Assembly: GCA_946886855.1 (NCBI GenBank)
Contig: CAMPJJ010000020.1
Coordinates: 4,948-68,947 of the forward strand
Source: an uncultured Roseateles sp.
GTDB taxonomy: Bacteria > Pseudomonadota > Gammaproteobacteria > Burkholderiales > Burkholderiaceae
DNA length: 64,000 nucleotides
Reading direction: 5' to 3'
The translations under genes were made by a program, and so were the position numbers. This document shows, one piece after another, positions 1-9,070 of the stretch. The notes below the pieces were generated by a model, which did no database searches, was not told the origin of the DNA, and saw nothing but the letters and a program-made list of their open reading frames with translations. How positions within the stretch are numbered: position 1 is the stretch's first letter; every line of letters starts with the position of its first letter.

Positions 1-22
1 GAAGGGCGGCGATCTTCTTCAT
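1..22 (-). CDS. Possible first codons of a gene running off the left edge
   Basis: On the minus strand an ATG is followed by codons reading MKKIAAL up to the window edge, which looks like the start of a signal peptide. No clear ribosome binding site precedes it and only seven codons are visible, so this is a weak call. The 227 bases between it and the end of dnaE2 contain no other gene I can support. Confidence 0.25.
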
Positions 23-249
23 GGTCTGGAGGCCGCGCGTTCCGGCACGACCCGCGAAGGTCGGCGGCGAGGGCGGCAGAAGGACAGTTGAACCGATCTT
101 TCCGCAAGCCGCGTTTCATGAGGATCCCCACGAGGACGCATGTCATCGTCGGACGAGGCCTACATCGGGGGGAGGCCAGGCGATCTCTCCCACCATTGAC
201 GGAAGTCAGGGGGAGAGCCGGTTTTTCGACGCTGCCGGGAGCTAGGCTT

Positions 250-3200
250 TCAATGAAAATCCCGGCTCTCCGTCCTCAGCCGCCCCAGCATCGGGGTCAG
301 GTCTTCCAGGTGTCCGGCGATGAGGTTGCGCACCTCGCCGCTGCGTTGCCACTTGCCCTTCACCGCCATCAGCCGCGCGTGCAGCATGACGTGGCGCTGC
401 CGCTGCCACAGCGCGCGGTGCACGATGACCTGGATGTCGCCGGTCTCGTCCTCGAGCGAGATGAAGATCGTGCCCTTGGCCGTCGCCGGCTGCTGCTTGA
501 CGGTCACGATGCCGCAGCCGCGCGCCGGTCGGCCGTCGGGCAACTCGTTCAGTTCCTCCGCCGACATCCAACGCTGTTCGCGCAACAGCGACCGCAGCAG
601 CGACAGCGGATGGCGGCGCAGCGTCAGGCCCAGCGAGGCGTAGTCGAAGACGATCTCCTCGCCCTCCGGCGCCTGCGGCAACGCGAGGAAATCCTCCTGC
701 ACCGGCGCCGATGCCAGCAGCGGAGGCGGTGCGTGCTGCGCGGCCGCGTCCCACATCTGCTGGCGGCGGTGGCCGCTGATGCTGGTCAGCGCATCGCCTG
801 AGGCCAGCATCGTCATCTGCTGCTGGTTCAAGCCGGTGCGCCGCGCCAGATCCTCCGCATCGTTGAAGGGGCCGTTCCGACGCTCCCGGCAGATCAGGGC
901 CGCCGAGGCCTGCTGCAAGCCCTTGACCAGCCGCAATCCCAATCGCACCTGCACCGGCGCCGCGTCGGCCGCCAACGCTTCCTGCGTGTCGAGACAGGGG
1001 TCGCCGTCATCCTCCATGACGATGCCGTCCTCGTCCAGCGGCAAGGCGTCGATCGTGTCGGCGGCCGCGCCGCGCTGCGTCGGCCGGATGACGCGACCAT
1101 CCGCGCGCTCCAGCGTGCAGTCCCAGTCGCTGTGCATCACGTCCGGCGGCAGCACCTCCACCCCCTTGCGTCTGGCCTCCTGCACCAGCTGACTCGGCGA
1201 ATAGAACCCCAGCGGCTGCGCGTTCAACAACCCCGCCAGGAACTCTGACGGGTGATGGCGTTTGAGCCAGCTGCTCGTGTAGACCAGCAGCGCGAACGAG
1301 GCCGCATGCGACTCCGGGAAACCGTACTCCGAGAAGCCCTTGATCTGCTCGAAGATCTGCTCGGCGAAAGACTCCGGGTAGTGCCGCTCGCGCATCCCGT
1401 CGATCAGCTTCGCGCGGTACTTCTCCAGGCTGCCCTTGCGCTTCCATGCGGCCATCGAGCGGCGGAGATCGTCGGCTTCCCCGCCGGTGAAACCGGCCGC
1501 GATCATCGCGATCTGCATCACCTGTTCCTGGAACACCGGGATGCCCAGCGTGCGCTCCAGGACCGCCTCCAGCCCCTGCGGATAAACGACCTCCTCGAAA
1601 CCCTGACGGCGCTGCAGGTAGGGATGCACCATGCCGCCCTGGATCGGCCCGGGCCGCACGATCGCGACCTCGATGACCAGGTCGTAGAACGCCTTGGGCT
1701 TCAATCGCGGCAGCATGCTGCGTTGCGCGCGGCTCTCGATCTGGAACACGCCGATGGTCTCGGCGCGCTGGATCATCTGGTAGGTCGCCTCGTCCCCGTC
1801 CGGGATGTCCTTCAGCTCGAACGGCGCGCGGTGGCGCTTGCCGACGAAGTCCAGCGTCTTGCGGATCGCCGTCAGCATGCCGAGTCCCAGCACGTCGACC
1901 TTGAGCAGCCCCACCGCGTCGAGGTCGTCCTTGTCCCACTCGATGACGGTGCGGTCCGGCATCGACGCGTTCTCCACCGGCACCATGCGCGTCAGCGGCC
2001 CGTGCGTCAGCACGAAGCCGCCCGGGTGTTGGGACAGGTGCCGCGGGAAGCCCAGCAGCTCCGAGGTGATCTCGACCAGCTGACGCACCGCGAGGTCGTC
2101 GGCCTCGAGCCCGGACTCGCGCAAGCGCGCCGCATCGATCGTCTGGCCGTCCCACCACTGGTGGTTGCTGCACAGCGTGTCCAGCACCTCGGGCTCGAAG
2201 CCCAGCGCCTTGCCGACGTCGCGCAGCGCGCTCTTCACGCGGTAGGAGATCACCACCGCCGCCAGCGCCGCGCGCTCGCGGGTGTACTTGCGGTAGAGGT
2301 ACTGGATGACCTCCTCGCGGCGCTCATGTTCGAAGTCGATGTCGATGTCCGGCGGTTCGTTGCGCTCCTTGCTGATGAAGCGCTCGAACAGCACCTGCAT
2401 CCGGTCCGGGTCGACCTCGGTGACGCCGGTGCAGAAGCAGACGATGGAGTTCGCCGCGCTGCCGCGGCCCTGGCACAGGATGCCCTGCGAGCGCGCGAAG
2501 TGGACGATGTCGGCCACGGTCAGGAAGTAGTGCTCGTAGCGCAGCTCCTCGATCAGCGCGAGTTCGCGCTCGATCTGCTCGCTGGCGGCGGCCGGAATGC
2601 CCGCCGGCCAGCGCCGGCCCGCGCCTTCGTAGGTGATCCGCCGCAGATGGCTGGCCGGCGTCTCGCCATCGGGCACCACCTCGGACGGGTAGTGGTAGCG
2701 CAGTTCGTCGAGGCTGAAATCGCAGCGCTCGGCTACGCGCAGCGTCTCGGCGAGGAGCTCGGCCGGGAAGCTGAGCGCCAGACGGCCGCGGTGGCGCAGG
2801 TGCCGCTCCGCGTTGCGGTCCAGCGCCTGGCCGCAGTCGGTCAGCGGCCTGCCCAGCCGCGTGGCGGTCAGCACGTCCTGCAGCGGCTTGCGGCTGCGCA
2901 CATGCATGGTCACGTCGCCGACGGCCACCAGCGGGATCTCGGTCAGCGCGCCGGCCTCGCGCAGGCGCAGCAGGCGGATCTCGTCGTCGGCATGCTGGGG
3001 CTGGTCGATGCCCAGCCAGCAACGTCCGGTGAAGCGCGACAGCAGCCAGCGCGCCATGGACAGCAATTGCGCCGGCGTGGCATGCCGGTCCGGGCAGGCG
3101 ATCACGACACAGTCGTCCAGCGTCTGCGGGCCGATGTCGGCGAGCGTGCAGCGGTAGGTGCCCTTCTCGGACGAGCGCCGCAATCGCGAGATGAACTGGC

Positions 3201-3543
3201 ACAGGTTGCCGTAGCCGTTGAGGCTGCAGGCCAGCACGACCAGCGTGAACCGGCCCTCGTCGTCCGGGGCCGCGTCCGGGGCCGGGGCCGGGCCGGGTTC
3301 AATGAGGAACTGGCTCCCCACGAGCAGCGTCATCCCATGCTGCTTCGCGGCCACGTGCGCACGCACCATGCCGGCCATGCTGCATTCGTCGGTGACCGCG
3401 AGCGCGGCGTAACCGAGCTCCCTGGCGCGCTCGACGAGTTCCTCCGGCCAGCTCGCGCCCTTCAGGAAACTGAAGTTGCTGAGGCAGCGCAGCTCGGCAT
3501 AAGCGGGGAGCGCCGGAACCTCCGGGGCGGCGGCATCAGGCAT
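250..3543 (-). CDS. dnaE2: Error-prone DNA polymerase DnaE2 (ImuC)
   Basis: This is the C-family polymerase subunit of the SOS mutasome, which performs translesion synthesis over damaged DNA together with ImuA and ImuB. The 1097-residue length suits DnaE2 and is shorter than replicative DnaE. An N-terminal PHP domain (about 15-220) begins with the DnaE2-like stretch YAELRCLSNFSFLKGAS. The polymerase motif CQGRGSAANS lies near 358, and the catalytic motif PDIDIDF near 398 supplies two metal-binding aspartates (about D401 and D403). A third aspartate is in LLKVDVLGL near 560. An OB-fold (GIVTVKQQPATAKG) is near the C terminus. The start overlaps the imuB stop by 8 bases, so translation is probably coupled. 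Transcription should come from the LexA-controlled promoter ahead of imuA. Confidence 0.97.
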   Translation of the reverse strand: MPDAAAPEVPALPAYAELRCLSNFSFLKGASWPEELVERARELGYAALAVTDECSMAGMVRAHVAAKQHGMTLLVGSQFLIEPGPAPAPDAAPDDEGRFTLVVLACSLNGYGNLCQFISRLRRSSEKGTYRCTLADIGPQTLDDCVVIACPDRHATPAQLLSMARWLLSRFTGRCWLGIDQPQHADDEIRLLRLREAGALTEIPLVAVGDVTMHVRSRKPLQDVLTATRLGRPLTDCGQALDRNAERHLRHRGRLALSFPAELLAETLRVAERCDFSLDELRYHYPSEVVPDGETPASHLRRITYEGAGRRWPAGIPAAASEQIERELALIEELRYEHYFLTVADIVHFARSQGILCQGRGSAANSIVCFCTGVTEVDPDRMQVLFERFISKERNEPPDIDIDFEHERREEVIQYLYRKYTRERAALAAVVISYRVKSALRDVGKALGFEPEVLDTLCSNHQWWDGQTIDAARLRESGLEADDLAVRQLVEITSELLGFPRHLSQHPGGFVLTHGPLTRMVPVENASMPDRTVIEWDKDDLDAVGLLKVDVLGLGMLTAIRKTLDFVGKRHRAPFELKDIPDGDEATYQMIQRAETIGVFQIESRAQRSMLPRLKPKAFYDLVIEVAIVRPGPIQGGMVHPYLQRRQGFEEVVYPQGLEAVLERTLGIPVFQEQVMQIAMIAAGFTGGEADDLRRSMAAWKRKGSLEKYRAKLIDGMRERHYPESFAEQIFEQIKGFSEYGFPESHAASFALLVYTSSWLKRHHPSEFLAGLLNAQPLGFYSPSQLVQEARRKGVEVLPPDVMHSDWDCTLERADGRVIRPTQRGAAADTIDALPLDEDGIVMEDDGDPCLDTQEALAADAAPVQVRLGLRLVKGLQQASAALICRERRNGPFNDAEDLARRTGLNQQQMTMLASGDALTSISGHRRQQMWDAAAQHAPPPLLASAPVQEDFLALPQAPEGEEIVFDYASLGLTLRRHPLSLLRSLLREQRWMSAEELNELPDGRPARGCGIVTVKQQPATAKGTIFISLEDETGDIQVIVHRALWQRQRHVMLHARLMAVKGKWQRSGEVRNLIAGHLEDLTPMLGRLRTESRDFH

Positions 3544-4951
3544 ACATCCCGTGGAGGTACCACGCCTCGACGGCAGCCTTGTCGTCGCCCTCGTTCTTCG
3601 CCGCGGTCACCCGTTGCTGATAGACGGCGATGACGCCGGCGTTCTCGTTGACGGCGATCCAGTAGTCGCGGGTGACCTGGCGATGATGTTGCCCCTGCTG
3701 GTCCGTGGCGGGCACGCGGTCCCACCAGCCGCCTTCGACGCGGTCCGGGCCGACCAGCAGGGTCAGCGGACCCTGGTAATGCGGCCGGTGGTCGCGCACC
3801 GCCAGCCGCAGCGGCGGATCGAGCAGGAAGGCGGGTTCCGGGACGTCCGGCGCGCGCACCGCCGCGTGGCGGCTCCGGTGGCCCTGGCGACGCGACGGGG
3901 TCCGGCCGTCGCCGCAGGTCCGCCAGCGCGTCATCCATTCGGGCCGGTGATCGTTCGCGAGCACCGGCTGCAGCACGCGCTCCGGCCCGAGCCGCGCGGC
4001 GATGCGCTCCAGCGTCAGGTAGAGCGTCTCGCCGGTGCGCACGACGTCGGGCAGCAGGGAGCCGCTGTCCTCGACCAGCGCCTGCACGCCGACCGCCTCC
4101 AGCCGCAGCTCGCCGACGGGCGCCAGCAGTTGGGTCTTGGCCAGGTGTTCGGCCATCAGCCGGCAGAAGTGTTCGAGCTCGCGGATCGGCTCGGCCGTGC
4201 GCACCGTGAGGCAACCGCCTTCGCCGGCGTCCTTGGCGCGCATCGAGTCGTGCACCCAGTGCAGCGTCACGCCGGTGGCGCCGGCATGGCGCGCGGCCAG
4301 CCAGCCGCACAGCCGCATCAGCAGCGGGCGCACGCCCAGCAGCAGCGCGGGCGCGTGATCCTCGCGGCTGGGCAGTTCGACACGGGCGTGGAAATCCTCG
4401 GGCAGGGCGACCCAGGCGTGCGCCTCGGGCCGCAGCCCGTAGGCCTGGTCCAGCATCGTCAGCAGCGCCGCGCCGAAGCGCCGGCTGATGCCGCCGCGCG
4501 GCAGCGCCCGCAGCTGACCCAGCGTGTTGATGCCGGCGCGGCTCAGCGGCTCGGCGTGTTCCGCGCCGGCGCTGAGCGTCTGCAGCGGCAGCGGGTCCAG
4601 CACCGCCTGCAGCAGACGTCCGCCGAGGTCGAGCACGCCGCAACGCGCCAGCACCAGCGCGGCCGTGGCCGACGGCGCCCAGCCGATGCCGACGGCGCCC
4701 AGGTCGGGCGCCTCGTCGCTCAGGCGCGCCTTCAGCGCGGGCAGGCCCCGGAACAGGCGCAGGCTGGCCTCGACCTCCATCACCACGGCGTCCTCCATCA
4801 AGGCCACGCGCGGTGTGAACTGCAGACACCACACCGCGAGCCCCGCCTGCGCCTCCGCGCAGATCCCCCAGGGATGCGGCGGCGGCGCGGTCGCCGGGTC
4901 CTCAAACGGCGCCGGCGGACGAGGCGGCAGGATCAGCGCGACCCACAACAT
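3536..4951 (-). CDS. imuB: ImuB, Y-family polymerase-like mutasome protein
   Basis: ImuB resembles a Y-family polymerase but in characterised systems has no polymerase activity. It acts as a hub that binds the beta clamp, DnaE2 and ImuA. The protein has 471 residues and opens with MLWVALILP, a typical ImuB start. The palm/finger-like region follows (EDAVVMEVEASLRLFRG near 52-68), then a little-finger-like region. The C-terminal third (from about 340) is basic and Arg/Pro-rich, then ends in a short conserved-looking tail. The start lies about 50 bases inside imuA, and the stop overlaps the dnaE2 start. This tight packing is standard for the imuA-imuB-dnaE2 cassette and supports co-expression in the SOS response. 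Confidence 0.95.
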   Translation of the reverse strand: MLWVALILPPRPPAPFEDPATAPPPHPWGICAEAQAGLAVWCLQFTPRVALMEDAVVMEVEASLRLFRGLPALKARLSDEAPDLGAVGIGWAPSATAALVLARCGVLDLGGRLLQAVLDPLPLQTLSAGAEHAEPLSRAGINTLGQLRALPRGGISRRFGAALLTMLDQAYGLRPEAHAWVALPEDFHARVELPSREDHAPALLLGVRPLLMRLCGWLAARHAGATGVTLHWVHDSMRAKDAGEGGCLTVRTAEPIRELEHFCRLMAEHLAKTQLLAPVGELRLEAVGVQALVEDSGSLLPDVVRTGETLYLTLERIAARLGPERVLQPVLANDHRPEWMTRWRTCGDGRTPSRRQGHRSRHAAVRAPDVPEPAFLLDPPLRLAVRDHRPHYQGPLTLLVGPDRVEGGWWDRVPATDQQGQHHRQVTRDYWIAVNENAGVIAVYQQRVTAAKNEGDDKAAVEAWYLHGMYA

Positions 4952-5798
4952 GGGAGAACTCCGGGAACAGGGCGAGCGCGACGGGCTCGCGCGGGGACAG
5001 GGCAGCGGCGTCGGCGGACGCGTCGGCCGCCACGACCGGGGCCCACACCGACGCAGGGACCGGCACGGGCACCGGCGCGACCGGGGCGATCGGCGCGATC
5101 GGGCGCATCGTGCTGGGCTGCATGACGCGCGGCGTCAGCACGCGCTCGAGCCCGCCGGGGATCGAGGCCAGCCGCAGCGGGGTCTCGTGGGCGGGGCCCT
5201 TGCGCTTGAGGATCTGGACGTCCAGGGCCCAGTCGACGGCGATCGTCGCCAGCACGCGCAGCGGGGCCGGCGACGGGTCATGGCGCGCCGACAGCGGCCG
5301 GAACAGGAACACCGGCCCTTCGAACGACTGCGCCAGCACCTGCAGCCGCCGCAACTGCTCGGGCGCGGCCTGCGGCATCCAGGCCAGCACCGCGCCGGCG
5401 GCGTTGGACTTGATCAGTTGTTCGGTGCACCAGAGCCGCTCGGACGGCGCGCGGGCGTCGATCCAGACGAGGTGGCGCTCGTCCAGCCCCAGGTGCATCA
5501 GGCCGGGCAGGTGAGGGCGTTTGGGCGGTCCGACCATCGCCACCGCGGCGCCGTCGGCGACGACGCGTCGCAACGCCGGTCCCGCCAGCCGCCATTCGGC
5601 CAGCGAGAACTGCGGCAGCAGCACTTCGGTCAGCTGGCGCCCGGGCCAGCCGCCGCCCGGCAGTTCGGCATCGAGCGCGTCGAAGCCGCTCGGCCAGACG
5701 GTGTCGGTGCCGCGACCCAGTTCGTCGCCGCGCCAGAGCGCGTCGGCCACGGCCGGCGGGAGCGGGAGCGGCACCAGGGGGGGGGACAAGGGAGACAT
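4902..5798 (-). CDS. imuA: ImuA, SOS mutasome accessory protein
   Basis: ImuA is a RecA/SulA-like protein required with ImuB and DnaE2 for damage-induced mutagenesis. The 298-residue product has a RecA-like core: ALDAELPGGGWPGRQLTEVL occupies the position of the P-loop region, and PQFSLAEWRLAGPALRRV follows it. The last 80 or so residues are low-complexity, rich in Ala, Pro and Val, and overlap imuB. The start sits 50 bases downstream of a perfect LexA palindrome. It is the first gene of the three-gene minus-strand operon. Confidence 0.93.
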   Translation of the reverse strand: MSPLSPPLVPLPLPPAVADALWRGDELGRGTDTVWPSGFDALDAELPGGGWPGRQLTEVLLPQFSLAEWRLAGPALRRVVADGAAVAMVGPPKRPHLPGLMHLGLDERHLVWIDARAPSERLWCTEQLIKSNAAGAVLAWMPQAAPEQLRRLQVLAQSFEGPVFLFRPLSARHDPSPAPLRVLATIAVDWALDVQILKRKGPAHETPLRLASIPGGLERVLTPRVMQPSTMRPIAPIAPVAPVPVPVPASVWAPVVAADASADAAALSPREPVALALFPEFSHVVGRADPAASSAGAV

Positions 5799-5847
5799 GG
5801 CGGTCGTCGGAGACAGAAACGCCGGTCGAACAACCGGCGTTGAATCA

Positions 5848-5863
5848 CTGTATGTGCATACAG
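5848..5863 (-). promoter_or_regulatory. LexA (SOS) box of the imuA operon
   Basis: CTGTATGTGCATACAG is a perfect CTGT-N8-ACAG dyad, the LexA site form used in beta- and gammaproteobacteria. It lies about 50 bases upstream of the imuA start, and a TATACT-like hexamer overlaps its upstream edge on the minus strand. LexA bound here should block the promoter until RecA-triggered cleavage. The same dyad form recurs at 48847. Confidence 0.93.
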
Positions 5864-5897
5864 TATAGGGCGACGACAGCCCCCGTCCAGGGCTGTT

Positions 5898-7277
5898 TCA
5901 AGCCAGGTGGGCAGAATCTCCGGACTGGCCTCCCGGCGGCCGGGCGACGGCGGAAGAAGCGGGGAATGCCAGCACGAACCGCGTCCCTCCCCGGCCCGGC
6001 GCCTCCAGGCTGACGGTCCAGCCCAGGTGCTCGGCGACGCGCTTGACGATCGCCAGCCCCAGGCCCGCGCTGCCGGCGCCGGCCGGGTCGACCTGCATGA
6101 AGCGGTCGAAGATCCGGTCGCGCACGGCCGGCGGGATGCCGATGCCGGTGTCCTCGATGACCACGCGGCCGGCCTCGAGCCGGATGTCGACGCGACCCTC
6201 GTCGGTGAACTGGCAGGCGTTGCGGATCAGGTTGCCCAGCGCGATGGCCGCGAGCTCGGGCCGCGCGGGCACTTCCAGGCCGGCGTCGGCGGGCGCGGCG
6301 TGCAGCGTCATCTCGACCGCCTTGCCCTTGAGCAGCGGCCGGCAGCGCTCCATCTCCTGGCGCAGCAGCGGCAGCAGCGCGGTCGGCGGCGCGCCGATGC
6401 TGGCCGGGTCGCGCGACAGCAGCAGCATCGCGACGACGCGCTCGCTGGTGTCGGCCGCGGTGCGCCGGATGCGCTCGGCCAGCTCGACCATGTCGTCGCG
6501 GCCGTGCAGGCGCGCCTTCAGGATCTCCGCGGCACCCAGCATGACCGCCAGCGGCGTGCGCAGCTCATGGCTGACGTCGCCGGTGAACCAGCGCTCGCGG
6601 TCCAGGTAGCGCTGCTGCGCCTCGGTCTTGGCCGCGAACGCGCGCGACAGCACGCCCAGTTCGTCGGTGGAGTCCAGCAGCGGGTATTCGCGCGGCGCGG
6701 CGTCGGTCTCGACCGCGCGGGCCAGCGCGGTCACCGGCGCGACGATGCGGCTCGCGGTCAGTTGCGCCAGGAACAGGGCCAGGCCCAGGCAGCAGACGAA
6801 GGCCAGGCCGAGCAGGCCGTAGACGCCGGCCTCGATCTTGGCGAAGTCCTCGTCGCGGTCGGTCAGCACGAAGATCGTCCCGAGGTCGTCGCGGACCAGC
6901 GCGGTGAAGGTGGCGTCTTCCTGCGGCAGCGTGTACTTGCCCGGCGGCTTGCCGCGCAGCGCCGGCGGGATGGCATCGCCCTTGTAGAGCGTGACGCTGG
7001 GCGGCAGGTCGGCTTCCAGGCCCTGCTTCTCGCGGGCGATGAGCTCGTCGGCGGTGCGGTCCAGGCGCTGGTCGACGAGGCGGTCCTCGATGCTGGAGGC
7101 GATGCGCACCGCGGCGACCGCGAAGGCGCCGCAGACCAGCAGCGTCAGCAGCAGGAAGGCGGCGGCCACGCGCGTGCGCAGCGTGGTCGGCGCGGCCTTC
7201 GTGCGGCCGGCGCCGCGGGGGGTGTCGCGTGGGGTGTCGCGTGGATCGCCGAGTCCGTGCCGCGGCTCATCCCGCAT
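5898..7277 (-). CDS. Sensor histidine kinase of a two-component system
   Basis: This is a membrane histidine kinase of 459 residues. After an N-terminal repeat-like PRDTPRDTPRG segment come a first membrane span (about 36-58), a periplasmic sensor loop of about 95 residues with no recognised ligand motif, a second span (about 153-175), and a HAMP linker. The HisKA helix carries the phospho-acceptor His near 237 in FTGDVSHELRTPLAV. The ATPase domain has the N box LGNLIRNACQF, G1 DTGIGIP and G2 GLGLAI. The start overlaps the stop of the upstream response-regulator gene by 11 bases, so the pair is translationally coupled. The signal is unknown. Confidence 0.95.
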   Translation of the reverse strand: MRDEPRHGLGDPRDTPRDTPRGAGRTKAAPTTLRTRVAAAFLLLTLLVCGAFAVAAVRIASSIEDRLVDQRLDRTADELIAREKQGLEADLPPSVTLYKGDAIPPALRGKPPGKYTLPQEDATFTALVRDDLGTIFVLTDRDEDFAKIEAGVYGLLGLAFVCCLGLALFLAQLTASRIVAPVTALARAVETDAAPREYPLLDSTDELGVLSRAFAAKTEAQQRYLDRERWFTGDVSHELRTPLAVMLGAAEILKARLHGRDDMVELAERIRRTAADTSERVVAMLLLSRDPASIGAPPTALLPLLRQEMERCRPLLKGKAVEMTLHAAPADAGLEVPARPELAAIALGNLIRNACQFTDEGRVDIRLEAGRVVIEDTGIGIPPAVRDRIFDRFMQVDPAGAGSAGLGLAIVKRVAEHLGWTVSLEAPGRGGTRFVLAFPASSAVARPPGGQSGDSAHLA

Positions 7278-7950
7278 CGGGCGACACCAGCCGGTAGCCG
7301 ATGCCCGGGTGGGTCTTCAGCAGCGGGACGGGGAAGGGCTTGTCCAGCGCCGCGCGCAGCGCGTGGATGTGGGTGCGCAGCGCGTCGCTGTCGGGCGGAT
7401 CGTTGCCCCAGACCTCGCGCTCGAGGTCCTCGCGGCGGACCAGCTTGGGCGCCTCGCGCAGCAGCGCGGACAGCAGCTTGTAGCCGGTGGGCGTCAGCTG
7501 CAGCGGCTTGCCGGCGCGGGTGGCCTCCAGCGTGTCGGGGTCGAAGTTGACGTCCGCGTAGCTGACCGCCGAGCTGAGGTTCAGGCCGTGCGAGCGCCGC
7601 ATCAGCGCCTTGAGCCGGATCTCCAGCTCGACCAGCGAGAAGGGCTTGACGAGGTAGTCGTCGGCGCCGCTCTCGAAGCCGGTGACCTTGTCGGCGATGG
7701 TGTCGCGGGCGGTCAGCATGAGGATGGGGGTGGGGCGCCGGAAGTCCTTGCGCAGGCGCCGGGCGACATCCAGGCCGTCCAGGCCGGGCAGGGTCAGGTC
7801 CAGCACGATCGCGTCGTAGGAGCCGGCGGCGGCCTGCGCGAGGCCGCCCAGGCCGTTGCGGGCCACGTCCAGCGCGTAGCCCATCGGCTCGAGGTAGGCG
7901 AACAGGTTGGCGACGATGTCCGGGTTGTCTTCGATGACCAGCAGCTTCAT
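7267..7950 (-). CDS. OmpR/PhoB-family response regulator
   Basis: The 227-residue product has a receiver domain with acidic residues E7 and D8, phospho-acceptor D51 (VLDLTLPG), the conserved Thr in LMLTARD and Lys in LVKPF. A winged-helix DNA-binding domain follows (about 130-225, with LTPTGYKLLSALLRE and THPGIGYRLV). I chose the ATG at MKLLVIEDN because the receiver fold begins there; a longer reading extends upstream but adds only Arg/Pro-rich sequence. It is the first gene of a pair with the histidine kinase. An array of eleven 11-bp direct repeats begins about 190 bases upstream, which is notable because this regulator family binds direct repeats. Confidence 0.95.
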   Translation of the reverse strand: MKLLVIEDNPDIVANLFAYLEPMGYALDVARNGLGGLAQAAAGSYDAIVLDLTLPGLDGLDVARRLRKDFRRPTPILMLTARDTIADKVTGFESGADDYLVKPFSLVELEIRLKALMRRSHGLNLSSAVSYADVNFDPDTLEATRAGKPLQLTPTGYKLLSALLREAPKLVRREDLEREVWGNDPPDSDALRTHIHALRAALDKPFPVPLLKTHPGIGYRLVSPDAG

Positions 7951-8138
7951 CACGTGGCTCTCGTTCCTGCGGCGCCGTGCGCCGCGTCGTCCTGGGGGAC
8001 GGGTCCTGGAGGGAAGGAGTTCCCCCCGTCGGGGCCCGCGGATGTGAGGAATGCTATGCGAGCGAGGGCCTCCCGACCTGTCCGCGGGCTGTCGGCCGCG
8101 CCCATGGCAGAGGCATCGCCCGGGATCGGGGCGAACAG

Positions 8139-8259
8139 CGGGCCATTGCCGGGCCATCACCGGGTGATCAACGGGCCATCGACGGGTGATCAACTGGTTA
8201 TCAACGGGTGATCAACGGGTGATCAACGGGCCATCGACGGGCCAGCAACGGGCGATGGG
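8139..8259. repeat. Eleven tandem copies of an 11-bp repeat
   Basis: The 446-base gap between the response regulator and the acetyltransferase holds eleven contiguous 11-bp units. The two main forms are CGGGTGATCAA and CGGGCCATCGA; one unit is CTGGTTATCAA. Every unit begins with CNGG. The period matches about one helical turn, so all copies face the same side of the DNA. The array is intergenic and has no convincing coding potential. The rest of the gap shows no gene. Confidence 0.95.
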
Positions 8260-8396
8260 CGCCCACGTGCTTCAAAGCTTCTGCGGTTCCTTGCGCTTCG
8301 TCACGTTTCGTGACGCAAGTCCGGGCCTGTCACCGACCGCTCGGTCGACGCTGCACTTGAAATCCGGCTTGGGCGCATAATTTGCGGGTTAACCCT

Positions 8397-8987
8397 ATGC
8401 TTGCGCCCTTCATCTCCATCCCCGCCGTCGAGCGGCTCACCGCGACCCGCCGGTTGAGCCTGCGTCCGCCTGCCGCGGCGGATGCCCGCAGCTTCCGCGA
8501 CCTGCTGACCGATCCCGCGAACCGCCGGTTCGACGCGGGCGGTCCGGCTGCGTCCGAGCGGCTGGAGCACTGGCGCGCGCTGTGGACGCGCGACGGGTTG
8601 GGACCGTGGGCGGTGGCGTTGAGAGAGCAACCCTCGCTGGGCGCGATCGGTTTCGGCGGACTGAGCCGGGGCCGCATCTGCGGCGTGCCGGCGCTACTGC
8701 TGGAGTTCCACTTCCTGTCCGATCACTGGGGCCGCGGTTACGCGGCGGAGATGGCGACGGCGGCGCTGGCGCTGGCCTTCGACAGCCTGCATGCGACGTC
8801 GGTGCACGCACTGCTGGCGCCGGGCAACACGGCGGCGCGCAAGACGCTGGAGCGTGTCGGCCTGCGCCTGACCGGTTCCGTCGCCGACTGCCCGGGCGAG
8901 GCCGCCAGCCTGCTCTACGAGATCAACGCCGGGCAGTACGCGGCCCTGCCGCAAGAGCCGCCGGAAGCGACGCCGTTCGGGGCTTGA
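8397..8987 (+). CDS. GNAT-family N-acetyltransferase
   Basis: The 196-residue protein resembles RimJ/RimL-type acetyltransferases that acetylate an amino group using acetyl-CoA. The fold is visible from the start: TRRLSLRPPAAADARSF (about 18-34), a central strand with ALREQPSLGAIGFGGL, and the acetyl-CoA-binding region DHWGRGYAAEMATAALALAF (about 112-131). Next comes ALLAPGNTAARKTLERVGLR, the usual Asn-x-Ala-Ser/Ala-x-x-x-x-Glu-Lys/Arg-x-Gly segment. I chose the ATG; a TTG lies five codons upstream. The substrate cannot be read from the sequence. It stands alone, divergent from the two-component genes. Confidence 0.9.
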   Translation: MLAPFISIPAVERLTATRRLSLRPPAAADARSFRDLLTDPANRRFDAGGPAASERLEHWRALWTRDGLGPWAVALREQPSLGAIGFGGLSRGRICGVPALLLEFHFLSDHWGRGYAAEMATAALALAFDSLHATSVHALLAPGNTAARKTLERVGLRLTGSVADCPGEAASLLYEINAGQYAALPQEPPEATPFGA

Positions 8988-9070
8988 GCCAGCCGGCCAG
9001 CCGGCCAGGCATGGACGATCGTCCGCCAGTCGTCCGCCAATCGTCCGACGACGGTTCAACGGGCGCCGCG

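Noticed and set aside
212..271. 10-bp inverted repeat (GGAGAGCCGG / CCGGCTCTCC) spanning the end of dnaE2
   Set aside because: As a terminator the loop is 40 bases and no T run follows on the minus strand; part of the stem is inside the coding region.
1252..3633. Open frame of 793 codons on the plus strand opposite dnaE2
   Set aside because: It mirrors the third-position GC bias of dnaE2, with no ribosome binding site or recognisable domain.
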